Notes: a model not told the origin generated them from the sequence alone. Counted from the first letter of the stretch, positions 1 through 8,986 are shown. The stretch: 64,000 nt of DNA from SAR202 cluster bacterium bin90 (GCA_002238855.1 MPND01000002.1:1-64000), one strand, 5' to 3'. Program-made: numbers and translations.

Positions 1-6
1 ATTGGA

Positions 7-690
7 ATGATCTCGGAGTTAAGGTTACCTCCCTCCCAAGGGTTAGCCCGCATATGCTTCGTAGTTGTCGCCGCGATGGTGACTTTCTTAGCAGGCGCAT
101 GCGCTGACAGCACACCCGAGGTGAGGGCGTTAGAGGCGGAGGCTGCTTACTCGCGGGGGGTTGAGCTGCGCGAACAGGGGCAGCTGCAAAACGCCTTCGA
201 CGAGTTCAACGAGGCGCTGCATCTGAATCCCCGCTATGCTGAGGCCTACTCCGCACGGGCGTCCGTCTATTACGCATTCGGAGACGAGGCGAAAACTATC
301 TCCGATCTGAATTCTGCGCTGCGGCTGAATCCGGATGTCGCGGAGGCGTACTACTATCGGGGTCTCATTCACATTGCCAAGGGCAACAGCGATGATGCCG
401 TGACGAACCTGACCAGAGCGTTGCAGCTCGATCCCGAGATGACAGATGCGTATTACGGACGCGCGCGAGTCTATTTCGCCCTGCAGGACCTCGATGCCGC
501 GCTGGGAGACCTGACATCCGCTATCGAGGTCGAGGGAAACGCGGCGCAGCTGTTCTTCCTGAGGGGCCAGGTGTACCTGATGGCGGAGGAGACCGAAAAG
601 GGCATCGCCGACATCGAGCACACACTCGAGTTGACTGACGATGAAGAGCTTGCCGCGCGTGCCAAGGAATTGCTGGCGCTGTTCAGGTAG
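7..690 (+). CDS. TPR-repeat lipoprotein
   Basis: A 227-residue protein made almost entirely of tetratricopeptide repeats. The first ~32 residues are a hydrophobic signal ending in the lipobox-like LAGAC (Cys32), so it is probably a lipoprotein anchored to the outer face of the membrane. From about residue 45 to the end there are four to five 34-residue TPR units, with the recurring pattern A.Y.RG...G....A...L..AL.L.P. Such repeats bind other proteins; no partner can be named. The MFS gene starts 50 bases downstream on the same strand. The start lies only 7 bases into the window, so a longer upstream start cannot be excluded, but the signal peptide supports this ATG. Confidence 0.85.
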   Translation: MISELRLPPSQGLARICFVVVAAMVTFLAGACADSTPEVRALEAEAAYSRGVELREQGQLQNAFDEFNEALHLNPRYAEAYSARASVYYAFGDEAKTISDLNSALRLNPDVAEAYYYRGLIHIAKGNSDDAVTNLTRALQLDPEMTDAYYGRARVYFALQDLDAALGDLTSAIEVEGNAAQLFFLRGQVYLMAEETEKGIADIEHTLELTDDEELAARAKELLALFR

Positions 691-739
691 CGGCAACCCC
701 CTGCTCATCAGGGAATCGAGATCAGTTCGGGGAGGCGTA

Positions 740-2014
740 GTGCGAGGCGAAGAGGCTGGGACTTCATTGCTCGATCACCGCATCGCCGGGATAGATTTGC
801 GGAGCCTCGGCTGGCTATTGATGATGTCCACGACCCTGTTCGTGCTGCTCTTCCCGTTTTCAAGCTATGTTGCCGCTCTGCCCATCATTCAGGACGAGTG
901 GGGATTAAACAACACACAGGCGGGGGCAATATTCTCCGCATATCTCGCCGGGTTTGCAGTATCGGCGCTGGTCGTGGTGCCTCTTACGGACAGGCTGGGC
1001 TCGACGCGAATTTTCGTGTTTTCCACGACGGTATCCACAGTTGCGAATGTCCTGTTTCCCCTGATTGCCAATGATGCAATTACCGCGTCTATCCTGAGGG
1101 CGATTGCCGGTCTGGGCTTGGTTGGCGTGTACAATCCGGGGATGCGCATTGTCGCCGAGCGGTTCGCGGACAGAGGGCGCGGCTTCGCAGTGGGCACATT
1201 CGTTACATTCTTTTACGCGTCCAACAGCGTGTCGCTTACACTGACCGGTTTGCTTATGAACTGGTTCGAGTGGCGTGACGCGTATCTGATAATGGGCGCG
1301 GCATCAGGCGCTAGCATTTTGCTTGCATTTCTGCTGCTGCGAAGTCACAGGTCGCAGTCTGCCGGTAGTTCGTCAGGGAGGCTTGACCTCAGCGTTCTGC
1401 GGAATAAGGCTGCGCGAATCTATATCACCGGATATTCATTGCACGCGGCAGAGCTATACATCGTGCGCGTCTGGCTTCCCGCACTGCTGGCGGCGGCGCT
1501 GATTGCTCGCGGCGAGGATGAGGTTACCGCGGTGGTGGGCGCAGCAACGATAGGTGGGCTGGCGATGGCGAGCGGAGCCATTGGGCCGGTGATGGGGGGC
1601 GCAATGTCGGACAGGTGGGGACGCGCGGGATCGGCATCTGCCATCTTCGCGCTCAGTGGTGTCTGCTCGGTCGCTATTGGCTGGATGATCGGGCTTCCGT
1701 GGATTCTGATCGTCGGCGCGTCGATTGTCCTCGGATGGGCTATTTCGGCAGACTCGGCGATTTACTCAACAGCGGTAACCGAGGTTGCCGAGCCTGCGAG
1801 ACTCGGCTCCACGATGGCGGTCCATTCGTTCGTCGGCTTTATGGGAGGAGTAATCGGTCCTATACTGGCAGGGGCAATCCTGGATGTCTCACCAGAGTCC
1901 CTGAAATGGGGGCTTACCTTCTCTGCGACCGGTCTGCTGGCTGTTGCGGCTATAATTGCGTTGCGCCGGATGTGGCGGGTCTCAAGAGTGAGCTTACACC
2001 CCGCCGACTTGTAG
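740..2014 (+). CDS. MFS transporter
   Basis: Major facilitator superfamily transporter, about 424 residues with roughly 12 hydrophobic segments. The typical MFS loop motif between helices 2 and 3 is seen as PLTDRLGSTRI, and a related SDRWGR motif occurs at the start of the second half. The ORF-track start at 641 overlaps the TPR gene and gives a non-hydrophobic basic leader. I prefer GTG at 740, which has a GGGGAGG Shine-Dalgarno sequence just upstream. The substrate is unknown. It lies 50 bases downstream of the TPR lipoprotein gene and may share its transcript. Confidence 0.85.
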   Translation: MRGEEAGTSLLDHRIAGIDLRSLGWLLMMSTTLFVLLFPFSSYVAALPIIQDEWGLNNTQAGAIFSAYLAGFAVSALVVVPLTDRLGSTRIFVFSTTVSTVANVLFPLIANDAITASILRAIAGLGLVGVYNPGMRIVAERFADRGRGFAVGTFVTFFYASNSVSLTLTGLLMNWFEWRDAYLIMGAASGASILLAFLLLRSHRSQSAGSSSGRLDLSVLRNKAARIYITGYSLHAAELYIVRVWLPALLAAALIARGEDEVTAVVGAATIGGLAMASGAIGPVMGGAMSDRWGRAGSASAIFALSGVCSVAIGWMIGLPWILIVGASIVLGWAISADSAIYSTAVTEVAEPARLGSTMAVHSFVGFMGGVIGPILAGAILDVSPESLKWGLTFSATGLLAVAAIIALRRMWRVSRVSLHPADL

Positions 2015-2042
2015 AATTTGACATTTAGTCGCCTGCTGCAAC

Positions 2043-2071
2043 TTGTGAATTGTTTCACGCCCAGATATAAT
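2043..2071 (+). promoter_or_regulatory. sigma70-type promoter for the zinc-ribbon/DUF4177 gene
   Basis: TTGTGA at 2043-2048 and TATAAT at 2066-2071 are separated by 17 bases, the optimal spacing for a housekeeping sigma factor. It lies in the gap after the MFS gene and upstream of the 2185 start. Confidence 0.55.
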
Positions 2072-2184
2072 CTAATTACGCGTTCTTCGATGATGACATG
2101 GTAATTGCAAGGCTAATTGCATATGCCAAGCGCGGGCGCGAAAACTATCCCCGTCCATTGATCCACAGGGGGTATCCCCAGCCT

Positions 2185-2535
2185 ATGAAGATTTACTTTT
2201 GCCCTGAGTGCGGGACATACGATTTTGGCGATGCCAGCGTGTGTGTTGACTGCGATGAGCCGATCCCTGCAGACAGCTGGGCCGACATCAGCGAGGATGA
2301 TTTAGCTGAGCTGGACTATGTTGAGGAGTTCGAACTTCCGCCGGGTCTGCCGTCCTGGGAGTATGAGGTGGTACGACTTGAGATTGTCGCGGAAGACGAC
2401 AGGCGGGAATACACCTCGCACCTGCTTAACAGCATGGGAAGCAGAGGATGGGAACTGGTCAGCATTGAGGCGCCCGGCAAGGGCAGCGACAGACACTACG
2501 GCGTATTCAAGCGCGCGTGGATGGAGGACTTTTAG
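2185..2535 (+). CDS. zinc-ribbon protein with DUF4177-like domain
   Basis: About 116 residues. The N-terminus holds a zinc ribbon with two CxxC knuckles (CPECG and CVDC), followed by an acidic linker. The C-terminal half (from WEYEVVRL) resembles DUF4177, with the family's MGSRGWELVSI block and a terminal FKRA strand. The ORF track starts at 2098, but the 29-residue extension is basic and unlike the domain. The ATG at 2185 follows an AGGGGG stretch and begins directly with the zinc ribbon. A good promoter lies upstream. The function is unknown; a cytosolic regulatory or scaffold role is a guess. Confidence 0.75.
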   Translation: MKIYFCPECGTYDFGDASVCVDCDEPIPADSWADISEDDLAELDYVEEFELPPGLPSWEYEVVRLEIVAEDDRREYTSHLLNSMGSRGWELVSIEAPGKGSDRHYGVFKRAWMEDF

Positions 2536-2599
2536 GTCCGTACTGTAAGGCTCGCGCGACTCTCCTACCCGTTTCGGCATTGTTACGCAGGCAGGATCG

Positions 2600-3037
2600 T
2601 CAGCGGACCGCGCCCCAGCTCACCACTCGCTCTGGAGTAATACGAATGATCGCGCAGCCAGGCTCCAGCATGGTGGCATACTGAGGGTATTTTTGCCGCA
2701 GCAGTGATTCAGCGCAGTCACGCTCTTCTCCGTTTTCAATGATTTCCGCGACGCCACGCACCATCACATAGGCAAGCTTGCTCCAGTCTTCCGAGTAGTC
2801 GTCGATGACTAGAGCAACCTCCGGATTCTCCATTATGTTCCGCACGCGCTTGAGTGCCCTGCCCCCCACTCTCTTGGGCTTCAGGTCGATCGCTGAATAA
2901 ATGCGCGCGCCGTCGAACGCGAAGCAAATTGGGACGGCGTAAGGCGCACCACTCGCATCAGCAGTCGCCAGACGGCCGGCGCGGCACCTCTTTACGAACT
3001 CTGCCGTTGCGGGGGCGAACATCTTCTCAGCACCCAT
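2600..3037 (-). CDS. PPOX-class pyridoxamine 5'-phosphate oxidase-like protein
   Basis: About 145 residues of the split-barrel flavin/F420-binding fold. The block GRLATADASGAPYAVPICFAF is typical of the class, and the overall pattern resembles the small mycobacterial-type F420-dependent subgroup (TIGR03668-like) rather than PdxH. The substrate is unknown, and cofactor choice (F420 versus FMN) is inferred from the subgroup only. The track start at 3067 is a TTG. ATG at 3037 has AAGG at suitable spacing and gives a length close to the family. It is convergent with the gene ending at 2535 and precedes the MBL pair on the same strand. Confidence 0.75.
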   Translation of the reverse strand: MGAEKMFAPATAEFVKRCRAGRLATADASGAPYAVPICFAFDGARIYSAIDLKPKRVGGRALKRVRNIMENPEVALVIDDYSEDWSKLAYVMVRGVAEIIENGEERDCAESLLRQKYPQYATMLEPGCAIIRITPERVVSWGAVR

Positions 3038-3098
3038 TGGCGACCTTATGCCATTGATTTTTCCCAATTCGGGTCGGCGAAGTAGAAAGTTGGGACGG

Positions 3099-3911
3099 TT
3101 AAACGCCCTGCCAGATGCGCCTGCCCTCCAGTTTGACGAAGTGGCCGAATCCTGGATCCGGGAAGTGACCCGCGGACACGAGGGTACCCTCTGACTCCAG
3201 CATGTCGATTACGCGGTGTCGCGTAGGACGAGAGATGTCCGGCTGGATGTCGAACATCGGGTTCCAGTCGGTGTAATGCGCCTGCGCAGGGCTGTGGGCG
3301 ACATCTCCTAACACGAAAGCCCGCTCACCGGCAGACGCAATCATCAGCGAAGTGTGCCCAGGTGTATGGCCGGGTGTTGAAACCGTGATGAGCTCGTCGG
3401 TTACCTTGTAGTCCTCGTCGAATAAGTCGATCAGTTTGAGCTCGGTTAGCGGCACGACATGCAGCTGCACATGCTCGGCTGCCGCCAGGACATCCGGCTG
3501 CATCCAGTATTCGTAGTCGGACCTTGGAGCGATATAGCGGGCGTTGGGGAAGGCGGGCTTCCCGGAGGACAGGTCAATGTTCCAGCCTACATGGTCCGGG
3601 TGCAGATGCGTAAGGAAGACGATGTCTATGTCCTCGGGCGCGGCGCCCTTTACGCGCATGTCATTGAGTAAGTCTCCGCCGGTAGCCGTCTGCATGCCGG
3701 TATCGACCAGAATGAGTTTGCCTTCGGACCGCAGTACGACCGAGCCGTACCTGGACTGCACTTGATCGTTTTCGTCAAGGATTTCGGGGTACTCGCGCCA
3801 TTGGTCGATAGCGGACTCGGGGAATGTCGCGGTCGGGTCACGCTTAGCCGAGAAGCCGTCCTTGACGGACAGGACTTCGACGTTGCCAACGCTAATCTTA
3901 TGTTCTGCCAT
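3099..3911 (-). CDS. MBL-fold metallo-hydrolase (lactonase-like), copy 1
   Basis: Metallo-beta-lactamase-fold hydrolase of 270 residues. The metal motif THLHPDHVGW is intact, followed by TPGHTPGH, GDVAHSP and SAGHFP, so the full set of metal ligands appears present. The arrangement resembles AttM/AiiA-type N-acyl-homoserine lactonases and related esterases; the substrate is not predictable. The ORF track extends to 4361, but the ATG at 3911, preceded by CAGGAG, starts at the family's N-terminus and the extension lies over the neighbour. A close paralog lies 133 bases upstream, so this is a recent tandem duplication. Confidence 0.88.
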   Translation of the reverse strand: MAEHKISVGNVEVLSVKDGFSAKRDPTATFPESAIDQWREYPEILDENDQVQSRYGSVVLRSEGKLILVDTGMQTATGGDLLNDMRVKGAAPEDIDIVFLTHLHPDHVGWNIDLSSGKPAFPNARYIAPRSDYEYWMQPDVLAAAEHVQLHVVPLTELKLIDLFDEDYKVTDELITVSTPGHTPGHTSLMIASAGERAFVLGDVAHSPAQAHYTDWNPMFDIQPDISRPTRHRVIDMLESEGTLVSAGHFPDPGFGHFVKLEGRRIWQGV

Positions 3912-4044
3912 TGTGTTTTCTCCTGTATTTCTTGGTTGCAACCGGAAATTGAGACAATGTTGCCTATCTTTCGGATTTCCGCATCTTATTGAGGCTGGGA
4001 CGCGCTTAGAGGGAGTGTCTGAGCGAAGGGTATGAGCAACCGCG

Positions 4045-4854
4045 CTAGATGCCCTGCCAGACGCGGCGACCGCCGTCTCGCACAAAGTGTCCGAACCCGT
4101 TACCGGGGAAGTGACCGGCGGATACAAGAGCGCCATCCGATTCCAGGCTGTCCAAGACAGCATTCCGCGTGCGACGGGAGAGGTCAGGGTCAACATCGAA
4201 GACCGGGCTCCAGTCGGTGTAATGCGCCTGTGCGGGACTATGGGCAACATCACCGAGAATGTAGCCGCGCTCGCCGTTTGACGACACGACAATTGAGATA
4301 TGACCCGGAGTGTGTCCTGGCGTGCTGACCGCAGTGAGCTCGTCCGTGATTGCGTAGTCATCGTCGCTGATCAGGTCAACGATGTTCAGATCCTCAAGCG
4401 GGAGGACCTGGGCCGTAACATGGCCATTGTCGGCAGACTCCAGCATTTCAGGCGAGGTCCAAAAGTCCCAGTCAGACTGGCTGGTGATGTAACGAGCATT
4501 GGGGAATGTTGGGCTACCGTCTGTCAGGTTCCAGCCAACATGGTCCGGGTGCAGGTGCGTGAGTACAACGAGGTCAACGGCTGCCGGGTCAATGCCCCTA
4601 CTGAGCATGTCGCTGATGAGCTTGCCATCCGGAGCCTGCAGGCCTGTGTCCACGATGATGAGCTTGCCGCCGGAACGCACTGCCGTCGTTCCGAAGCGCG
4701 GGTGAATGACCTCGCCGTCCAGCAACTCAGGGTATTCGGACTGCCATATTTCCAGGCTGCTCGCCGGAAATACATCCAAGGGCTGCATGTCGCCGTGTCC
4801 GTCGGTTAGAGCGACCAATTCAACATTCCCCACCGTTGTTGAGTAGTCAGCCAT
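4045..4854 (-). CDS. MBL-fold metallo-hydrolase (lactonase-like), copy 2
   Basis: 269-residue paralog of the gene at 3099, sharing THLHPDHVGWN, TPGHTPGH, GDVAHSPAQAHYTDW and the C-terminal SAGHFP block, so the metal site is complete. The ATG at 4854 follows GGAGGA. The two copies differ mainly in the first 50 residues and around residues 125-150, regions that shape substrate entry in this fold, which suggests they may have diverged in specificity. Divergent from selD. A TATAAT element in reverse orientation at about 4877-4882 could be its -10 box. Confidence 0.88.
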   Translation of the reverse strand: MADYSTTVGNVELVALTDGHGDMQPLDVFPASSLEIWQSEYPELLDGEVIHPRFGTTAVRSGGKLIIVDTGLQAPDGKLISDMLSRGIDPAAVDLVVLTHLHPDHVGWNLTDGSPTFPNARYITSQSDWDFWTSPEMLESADNGHVTAQVLPLEDLNIVDLISDDDYAITDELTAVSTPGHTPGHISIVVSSNGERGYILGDVAHSPAQAHYTDWSPVFDVDPDLSRRTRNAVLDSLESDGALVSAGHFPGNGFGHFVRDGGRRVWQGI

Positions 4855-4972
4855 AAGTTCCTCCGTTAATTCTGTTATTATATTCGCCTAATGTTATCCT
4901 GAAAGCGTGTATCGTTCAAATTGAACTTTCGACGCGGGGGCAACGGCATCCAACAGCCTGGGGGAGAGAGAC

Positions 4973-6031
4973 ATGACGCAGACACATGAGGAAATTCGGC
5001 TTACTGAGTTGGCAAGTTGCGCCGGTTGAGCGTCGAAGTTCAGTCCTAAGGACCTGGCGCAGGTTCTGCGTCAGCTACCGACAATAACCGACCCTAACCT
5101 GCTCGTGGGCATATCCACGGGGGATGACGCCGCGGTTTACAAGATGAGCGACGAATTGGCGATCATCTCGACCGTCGATTTCTTCCCGCCCATCGTTGAC
5201 GACCCGTTCAAGTTCGGCGAGATAGCGGCAACGAATGCGCTGAGCGATGTCTATGCGATGGGTGGCAAGCCCGTAATAGCGCTGAACATCGTGGGCTTTC
5301 CAATCGACCTGCCGCACGAGATTCTTGGTGAGATACTGAGTGGCGGGGCGTCGAAGGCGGAAGAGGCCGGAGTTCTCATCGTGGGCGGGCACACCGTTGA
5401 CGATGCAGAACCGAAATACGGCATGTCCGTTACCGGGGTTGTGCATCCGGGCGAGCAGGTAACAAATGCGGGGGCTAAGCCCGGCGACGTGCTGGTCCTG
5501 ACGAAGCCAATCGGCACGGGCATAATCACCACGGCGGGCAAGCAGGAACGCGCGAGCGCTGAAGTGATTGACAGGGCGGTTGAAATTATGGGTCAGCTGA
5601 ACCGCAAGGCGTCTGAGGCCATGATGCACGTGGGTGTGAGTGCCTGCGTGGACATTACCGGGTTCGGCCTGCTGGGTCACCTGCGACTCATAGCGGAGGG
5701 TAGCGTAGTGCGCGCTCGGGTCAGTGTTAGCGAAGTTCCAGTCATCGAGGGAGTTGCCGAGCTCCTGGACATGGGTATAGCGCCGGGCGGGACACATCGC
5801 AACCTGGAGTCACTGGATGGCGTTGTGGACTGGCATCCTGACATTTCGGACCAGACGCAGATACTGCTGGCGGACGCGCAGACATCCGGAGGACTGCTGA
5901 TTGCAGTGGCACCGGAGAAGACCGAGGCGCTGCTGACTGCGCTGAATGATGTGGGTGTGGAAACGCGGGCAGTCGTCGGCGAGATACTTGAACCTGAGAC
6001 AGGGAAAGCCGCGTTAGAGGTCGTTCCGTAG
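4973..6031 (+). CDS. selD: selenide, water dikinase, a UGA-encoded selenoprotein
   Basis: SelD makes selenophosphate from selenide and ATP, the selenium donor for selenocysteine. The ORF track starts at 5105 and lacks the catalytic N-terminus. Reading from ATG 4973 (after GGGGGAGAGAG) gives the normal SelD start, then an in-frame TGA at 5027-5029, then SelD sequence continues uninterrupted. The context is S-C-A-G-[TGA]-A-S-K, which aligns with GAGCGCK of E. coli, so TGA sits at catalytic Cys17 and K22 matches the essential Lys. Read as Sec19, the product is 352 residues, the usual family size. Downstream are DDAAVY, VDFF and GGHT motifs of the AIRS/PurM-like fold. Use of Sec here is known for many SelD proteins. 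Confidence 0.92.
5030..5060 (+). promoter_or_regulatory. candidate bacterial SECIS element in selD
   Basis: Directly after the in-frame UGA, CAGTCC pairs with GGACCTG around a TAA loop (5041-5056, one bulged C), and GCGTC (5030-5034) can pair with GGCGC (5056-5060) as a lower stem. The apical loop lies about 20 bases after UGA, as expected for SelB recruitment. The loop sequence is not the E. coli fdhF type, so the assignment rests on position and fold. Confidence 0.55.
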
Positions 6032-6044
6032 CGCTGGTTCTCAG

Positions 6045-7199
6045 GTGGGGCGTACCGGCGGTCGCATTGGGAGACTGGCCAAATGGGTCTGGCTCGTCGC
6101 ACTTGCATTTTTGCTGTCTTTGTTCATGGCGTGCGAGGACTCACCTGACACTGGCGTTAGCGAGCAAGTAACATCCGCAGCCGGGGTCTCGGTGTCGCTG
6201 ACTACGGTTCCAACCGTCAGCGCAGTAACGCCTGCGCCTACTTCTACTGTGGCGCCAATACTGATAAGCGAGTTGCAGGCGGCGACGGCAACACCGATGT
6301 CCGCGAGTCCCACGGCTGAGGCTGCTGACATCGTTGTCGTGCCGACTGCGGTACTCGCTGTGATCTCATTGGTCAGCGTCACTTCCCTGCCCTCGTCCAC
6401 GCCAACGCCTGAGCCGCCTGCGGTGGTTGCTCCGTCTCCGACTGGCACCACTCCGACCGCTGCGCCCACCGCAGTTCCAGTTCTGGAGTCCACATCTACA
6501 CCTACGCCTCCGGCTTCAACTGTGCAAGGCGCCGCGGTCGCGCTAACCCCCACAGCAACAGTCACTTCTACTCGGGAGCCGGCAGCCGTACAGACGGTTG
6601 TACCGATGGTTTTGCAAACATCTACGCTTACTCCCACAGCCACTACTGCAGCTGCGGCGGCGGCTACATATCCTCCCTTGCCCTCGGCTACGGCAATTCC
6701 AACTGCAACTGCGACATCCACTCTAACTGCAACTTCGACAGCAACTGCAACTCCTACGGCAACGCGTACTCCTGTGCCTGAACATTGCCGCATTAAGGGG
6801 AACATCAACGTGGAGAGCGGCGATCGCGTGTATCACACTCCTGACAGCCCTTGGTACGACCGCACGGAGATTGACATTGCTGCGGGCGAGCGGTGGTTTT
6901 GCACTGAGCAGGAGGCGGTCGATGCGGGATGGCGAGCGCCAAATAGAACGCAAACAGCGCCGACTGCTACGGTGGAACCGGATGGGGCGCCTGCAGATTG
7001 CGAAGCAGCGGTGAATATCAATGAAGCCGGAGTGGAGCAGTTGGAGATGCTTCCGGGAATAGGGCCCGTAAGGGCACAGGCAATCGTGGTCTATCGCAAC
7101 GCCAGCGGTCGTTTTATGAGGGTTGAGGAACTCGACAAGGTACCCGGAATTGGTGAGAGGACATTGGAGAGAATCCGGCCATGCATTTCCTTAGAGTAG
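6045..7199 (+). CDS. lipoprotein with Thr/Pro-rich stalk, sunset domain and ComEA helix-hairpin-helix
   Basis: 384 residues from a GTG. An N-terminal hydrophobic segment ends in FMAC (Cys ~30), a likely lipobox. About residues 35-245 are low-complexity, rich in Thr, Ala, Pro and Val (many TPT/TAT triplets), forming an extended stalk. A small domain follows that matches the 'sunset' type (CRIKGNI...VYH....WYDRTEID...GERWFC...AGW). The C-terminal ~65 residues are a ComEA-type helix-hairpin-helix with LPGIGPVRAQAI and VPGIGERTL. ComEA binds DNA at the cell surface during uptake, and the exported layout fits a DNA receptor, but the stalk and sunset domain are unusual. It follows selD by 13 bases. 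Confidence 0.82.
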   Translation: MGRTGGRIGRLAKWVWLVALAFLLSLFMACEDSPDTGVSEQVTSAAGVSVSLTTVPTVSAVTPAPTSTVAPILISELQAATATPMSASPTAEAADIVVVPTAVLAVISLVSVTSLPSSTPTPEPPAVVAPSPTGTTPTAAPTAVPVLESTSTPTPPASTVQGAAVALTPTATVTSTREPAAVQTVVPMVLQTSTLTPTATTAAAAAATYPPLPSATAIPTATATSTLTATSTATATPTATRTPVPEHCRIKGNINVESGDRVYHTPDSPWYDRTEIDIAAGERWFCTEQEAVDAGWRAPNRTQTAPTATVEPDGAPADCEAAVNINEAGVEQLEMLPGIGPVRAQAIVVYRNASGRFMRVEELDKVPGIGERTLERIRPCISLE

Positions 7200-7293
7200 A
7201 TACCACGCGGCAGGTCAAATGCCTGCAATTGGGTAGCGGAGCCGCACGGGCTTTGGTATCGTTGATTCAGATTGCTAACTTGGAGAGGGTGGC

Positions 7294-8976
7294 GTGATTG
7301 TAAGAGAGCAGATTGCCGAACTGGTCAGAAATGCGCTGATTACGGCGCAGGAGGCCGATGAACTGCCCACTGTTGAGGTGGAGGACATCGCGGTTGAGCG
7401 TCCGCAGAACCTGGAACACGGGGACTTTGCGACGAGCCTCCCACTGAAATTGGCGCGTCCAATGCGAATGAACCCGCTGCAGATTGCAGAGCGGCTGGCA
7501 GCGCATATGCCGAATTCTGATGAGGACGGAGCATTGCTGGAGTCGGCGACGGTCGCTCCACCTGGTTTCATTAACTTTGCCGTCAAGCATTCGTGGCTTC
7601 AGCAGCAAGTGGAAGCAATTGCAGGCGCGGGGAACGAGTTCGGCAATATTGACGTGGGCGGTGGTCAAAGGGTGCAGATTGAGTTTGTGAGCGCGAATCC
7701 CGTGGGGCCGCTGCACATCGCCCATGCTCGGGGCGGAGTAATTGGTAGCGCGCTGGCGAACGTTATGCAGGCGGCAGGCTACAAGGTTACCCGCGAGTAC
7801 TACTTCAACGACGCCGGAGCGCAGATCGGACATTTCGCTCGCTCATTGCACGCTCGTTACCTGCAGCAGTGCGGTCTGGACGCCGAAGTGCCTGAAGATG
7901 GGTACCATGGCGAATACATGGTTGATCTAGCGGCGGAAATATTCCTTGAAGAAGGTGAGAGGTTCCGGGACGTTCCAACGTCTGAGGCACAGGAGGCGCT
8001 AGGCGAACTCGGCGTTGACAAGTTCATGGCGCGTATACGGGAGGACCTTGTAAGGCTCAGGATAGAGTTTGACGAGTGGTTCAACGAGAAGACTCTCTTT
8101 GTGAACGGACAGTTCGAGAGCTCGATGTCGATGCTGCGCGACAGAGGGTATGTCACAGAACACGATGATGCGGTCTGGTTTGCGTCAACGCTGCTGGGCG
8201 ACGACAGGGACAAGGTGCTCGTGCGAGGCAACGGCATTCCGACATACTTCGCGTCGGATGTCGCGTACCACTACAACAAGCTCTACGAGCGCGAGTTCGA
8301 CCGCGTGATCAATATCTGGGGAGCGGACCATCAGGGGCACGCGCTATTCATGAAGGCGCTGGTCGCGGCGCTGGGGATGCCGGAGGACAGGCTGACGCTG
8401 ATAATAAATCAGTTGGTAACGCTAAAGCGAGGCGGCGAGACGGTGCGCCTCTCCAAGCGCGCGGGAGACATCATCACACTTCGGGAGGTGATAGATGAGG
8501 TCGGAGCGGACGCCTGTCGTTACTTCTTCCTGTCGAGAGCGGCGGAGAGCCAGATGGAGTTCGACCTGCAGCTTGCCAAGGAGCAATCGCAGGAGAATCC
8601 CGTCTATTATGTGCAGTACGCCCACGCACGGATATCGGGCATTTTGCGGCTCGCCGGGGAGCGTGGCGTTGACTTTGAGGACGCAGATTTGTCCCTGCTA
8701 ACGCACGATGCTGAGCTTGCCCTGGTGCGGAAGATGCTGGAGTTGCCTGAGCTGATCGCGATGATGTCGCGTAGCCTTGAGGCACATCATCTGCCACATT
8801 ACGCCACAGACCTTGCAACTGCATTTCACTGGTTCTACCAGAACTGCCGGGTGGTGTCCGGCGTTGAGGGCGAGGAAGAACTGAGCAAGGCGCGACTGAA
8901 GCTCGTGGATGCGGCGCGTGTGGCGCTCGCCCGCTGCCTGAACCTGATGGTGATGGACGCCCCGGAGAAGATGTGA
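7294..8976 (+). CDS. argS: arginyl-tRNA synthetase
   Basis: 560 residues, class I synthetase that charges tRNA-Arg. The N-terminal Add1-like domain (about 1-110) precedes the catalytic core with NPVGPLHIAHARGG (HIGH-like HIAH at ~141-144). The ArgS-specific region FRLSKRAG-like VRLSKRAGDIITL lies at ~384, followed by YFFLSRAAESQMEFDL. The C-terminal DALR anticodon domain starts near NPVYYVQYAHARISG. The start is a GTG at 7294, 3 bases after GGAGAGGGT. It is followed by a 13-bp inverted repeat and a convergent gene. Confidence 0.96.
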   Translation: MIVREQIAELVRNALITAQEADELPTVEVEDIAVERPQNLEHGDFATSLPLKLARPMRMNPLQIAERLAAHMPNSDEDGALLESATVAPPGFINFAVKHSWLQQQVEAIAGAGNEFGNIDVGGGQRVQIEFVSANPVGPLHIAHARGGVIGSALANVMQAAGYKVTREYYFNDAGAQIGHFARSLHARYLQQCGLDAEVPEDGYHGEYMVDLAAEIFLEEGERFRDVPTSEAQEALGELGVDKFMARIREDLVRLRIEFDEWFNEKTLFVNGQFESSMSMLRDRGYVTEHDDAVWFASTLLGDDRDKVLVRGNGIPTYFASDVAYHYNKLYEREFDRVINIWGADHQGHALFMKALVAALGMPEDRLTLIINQLVTLKRGGETVRLSKRAGDIITLREVIDEVGADACRYFFLSRAAESQMEFDLQLAKEQSQENPVYYVQYAHARISGILRLAGERGVDFEDADLSLLTHDAELALVRKMLELPELIAMMSRSLEAHHLPHYATDLATAFHWFYQNCRVVSGVEGEEELSKARLKLVDAARVALARCLNLMVMDAPEKM

Positions 8977-8986
8977 TGGAGTTGTG

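Noticed and set aside
6041-6808. 255-residue Val/Ala/Gly-rich minus-strand ORF
   Set aside because: Complement of the Thr/Pro/Ala-rich stalk; low complexity, no ribosome site.
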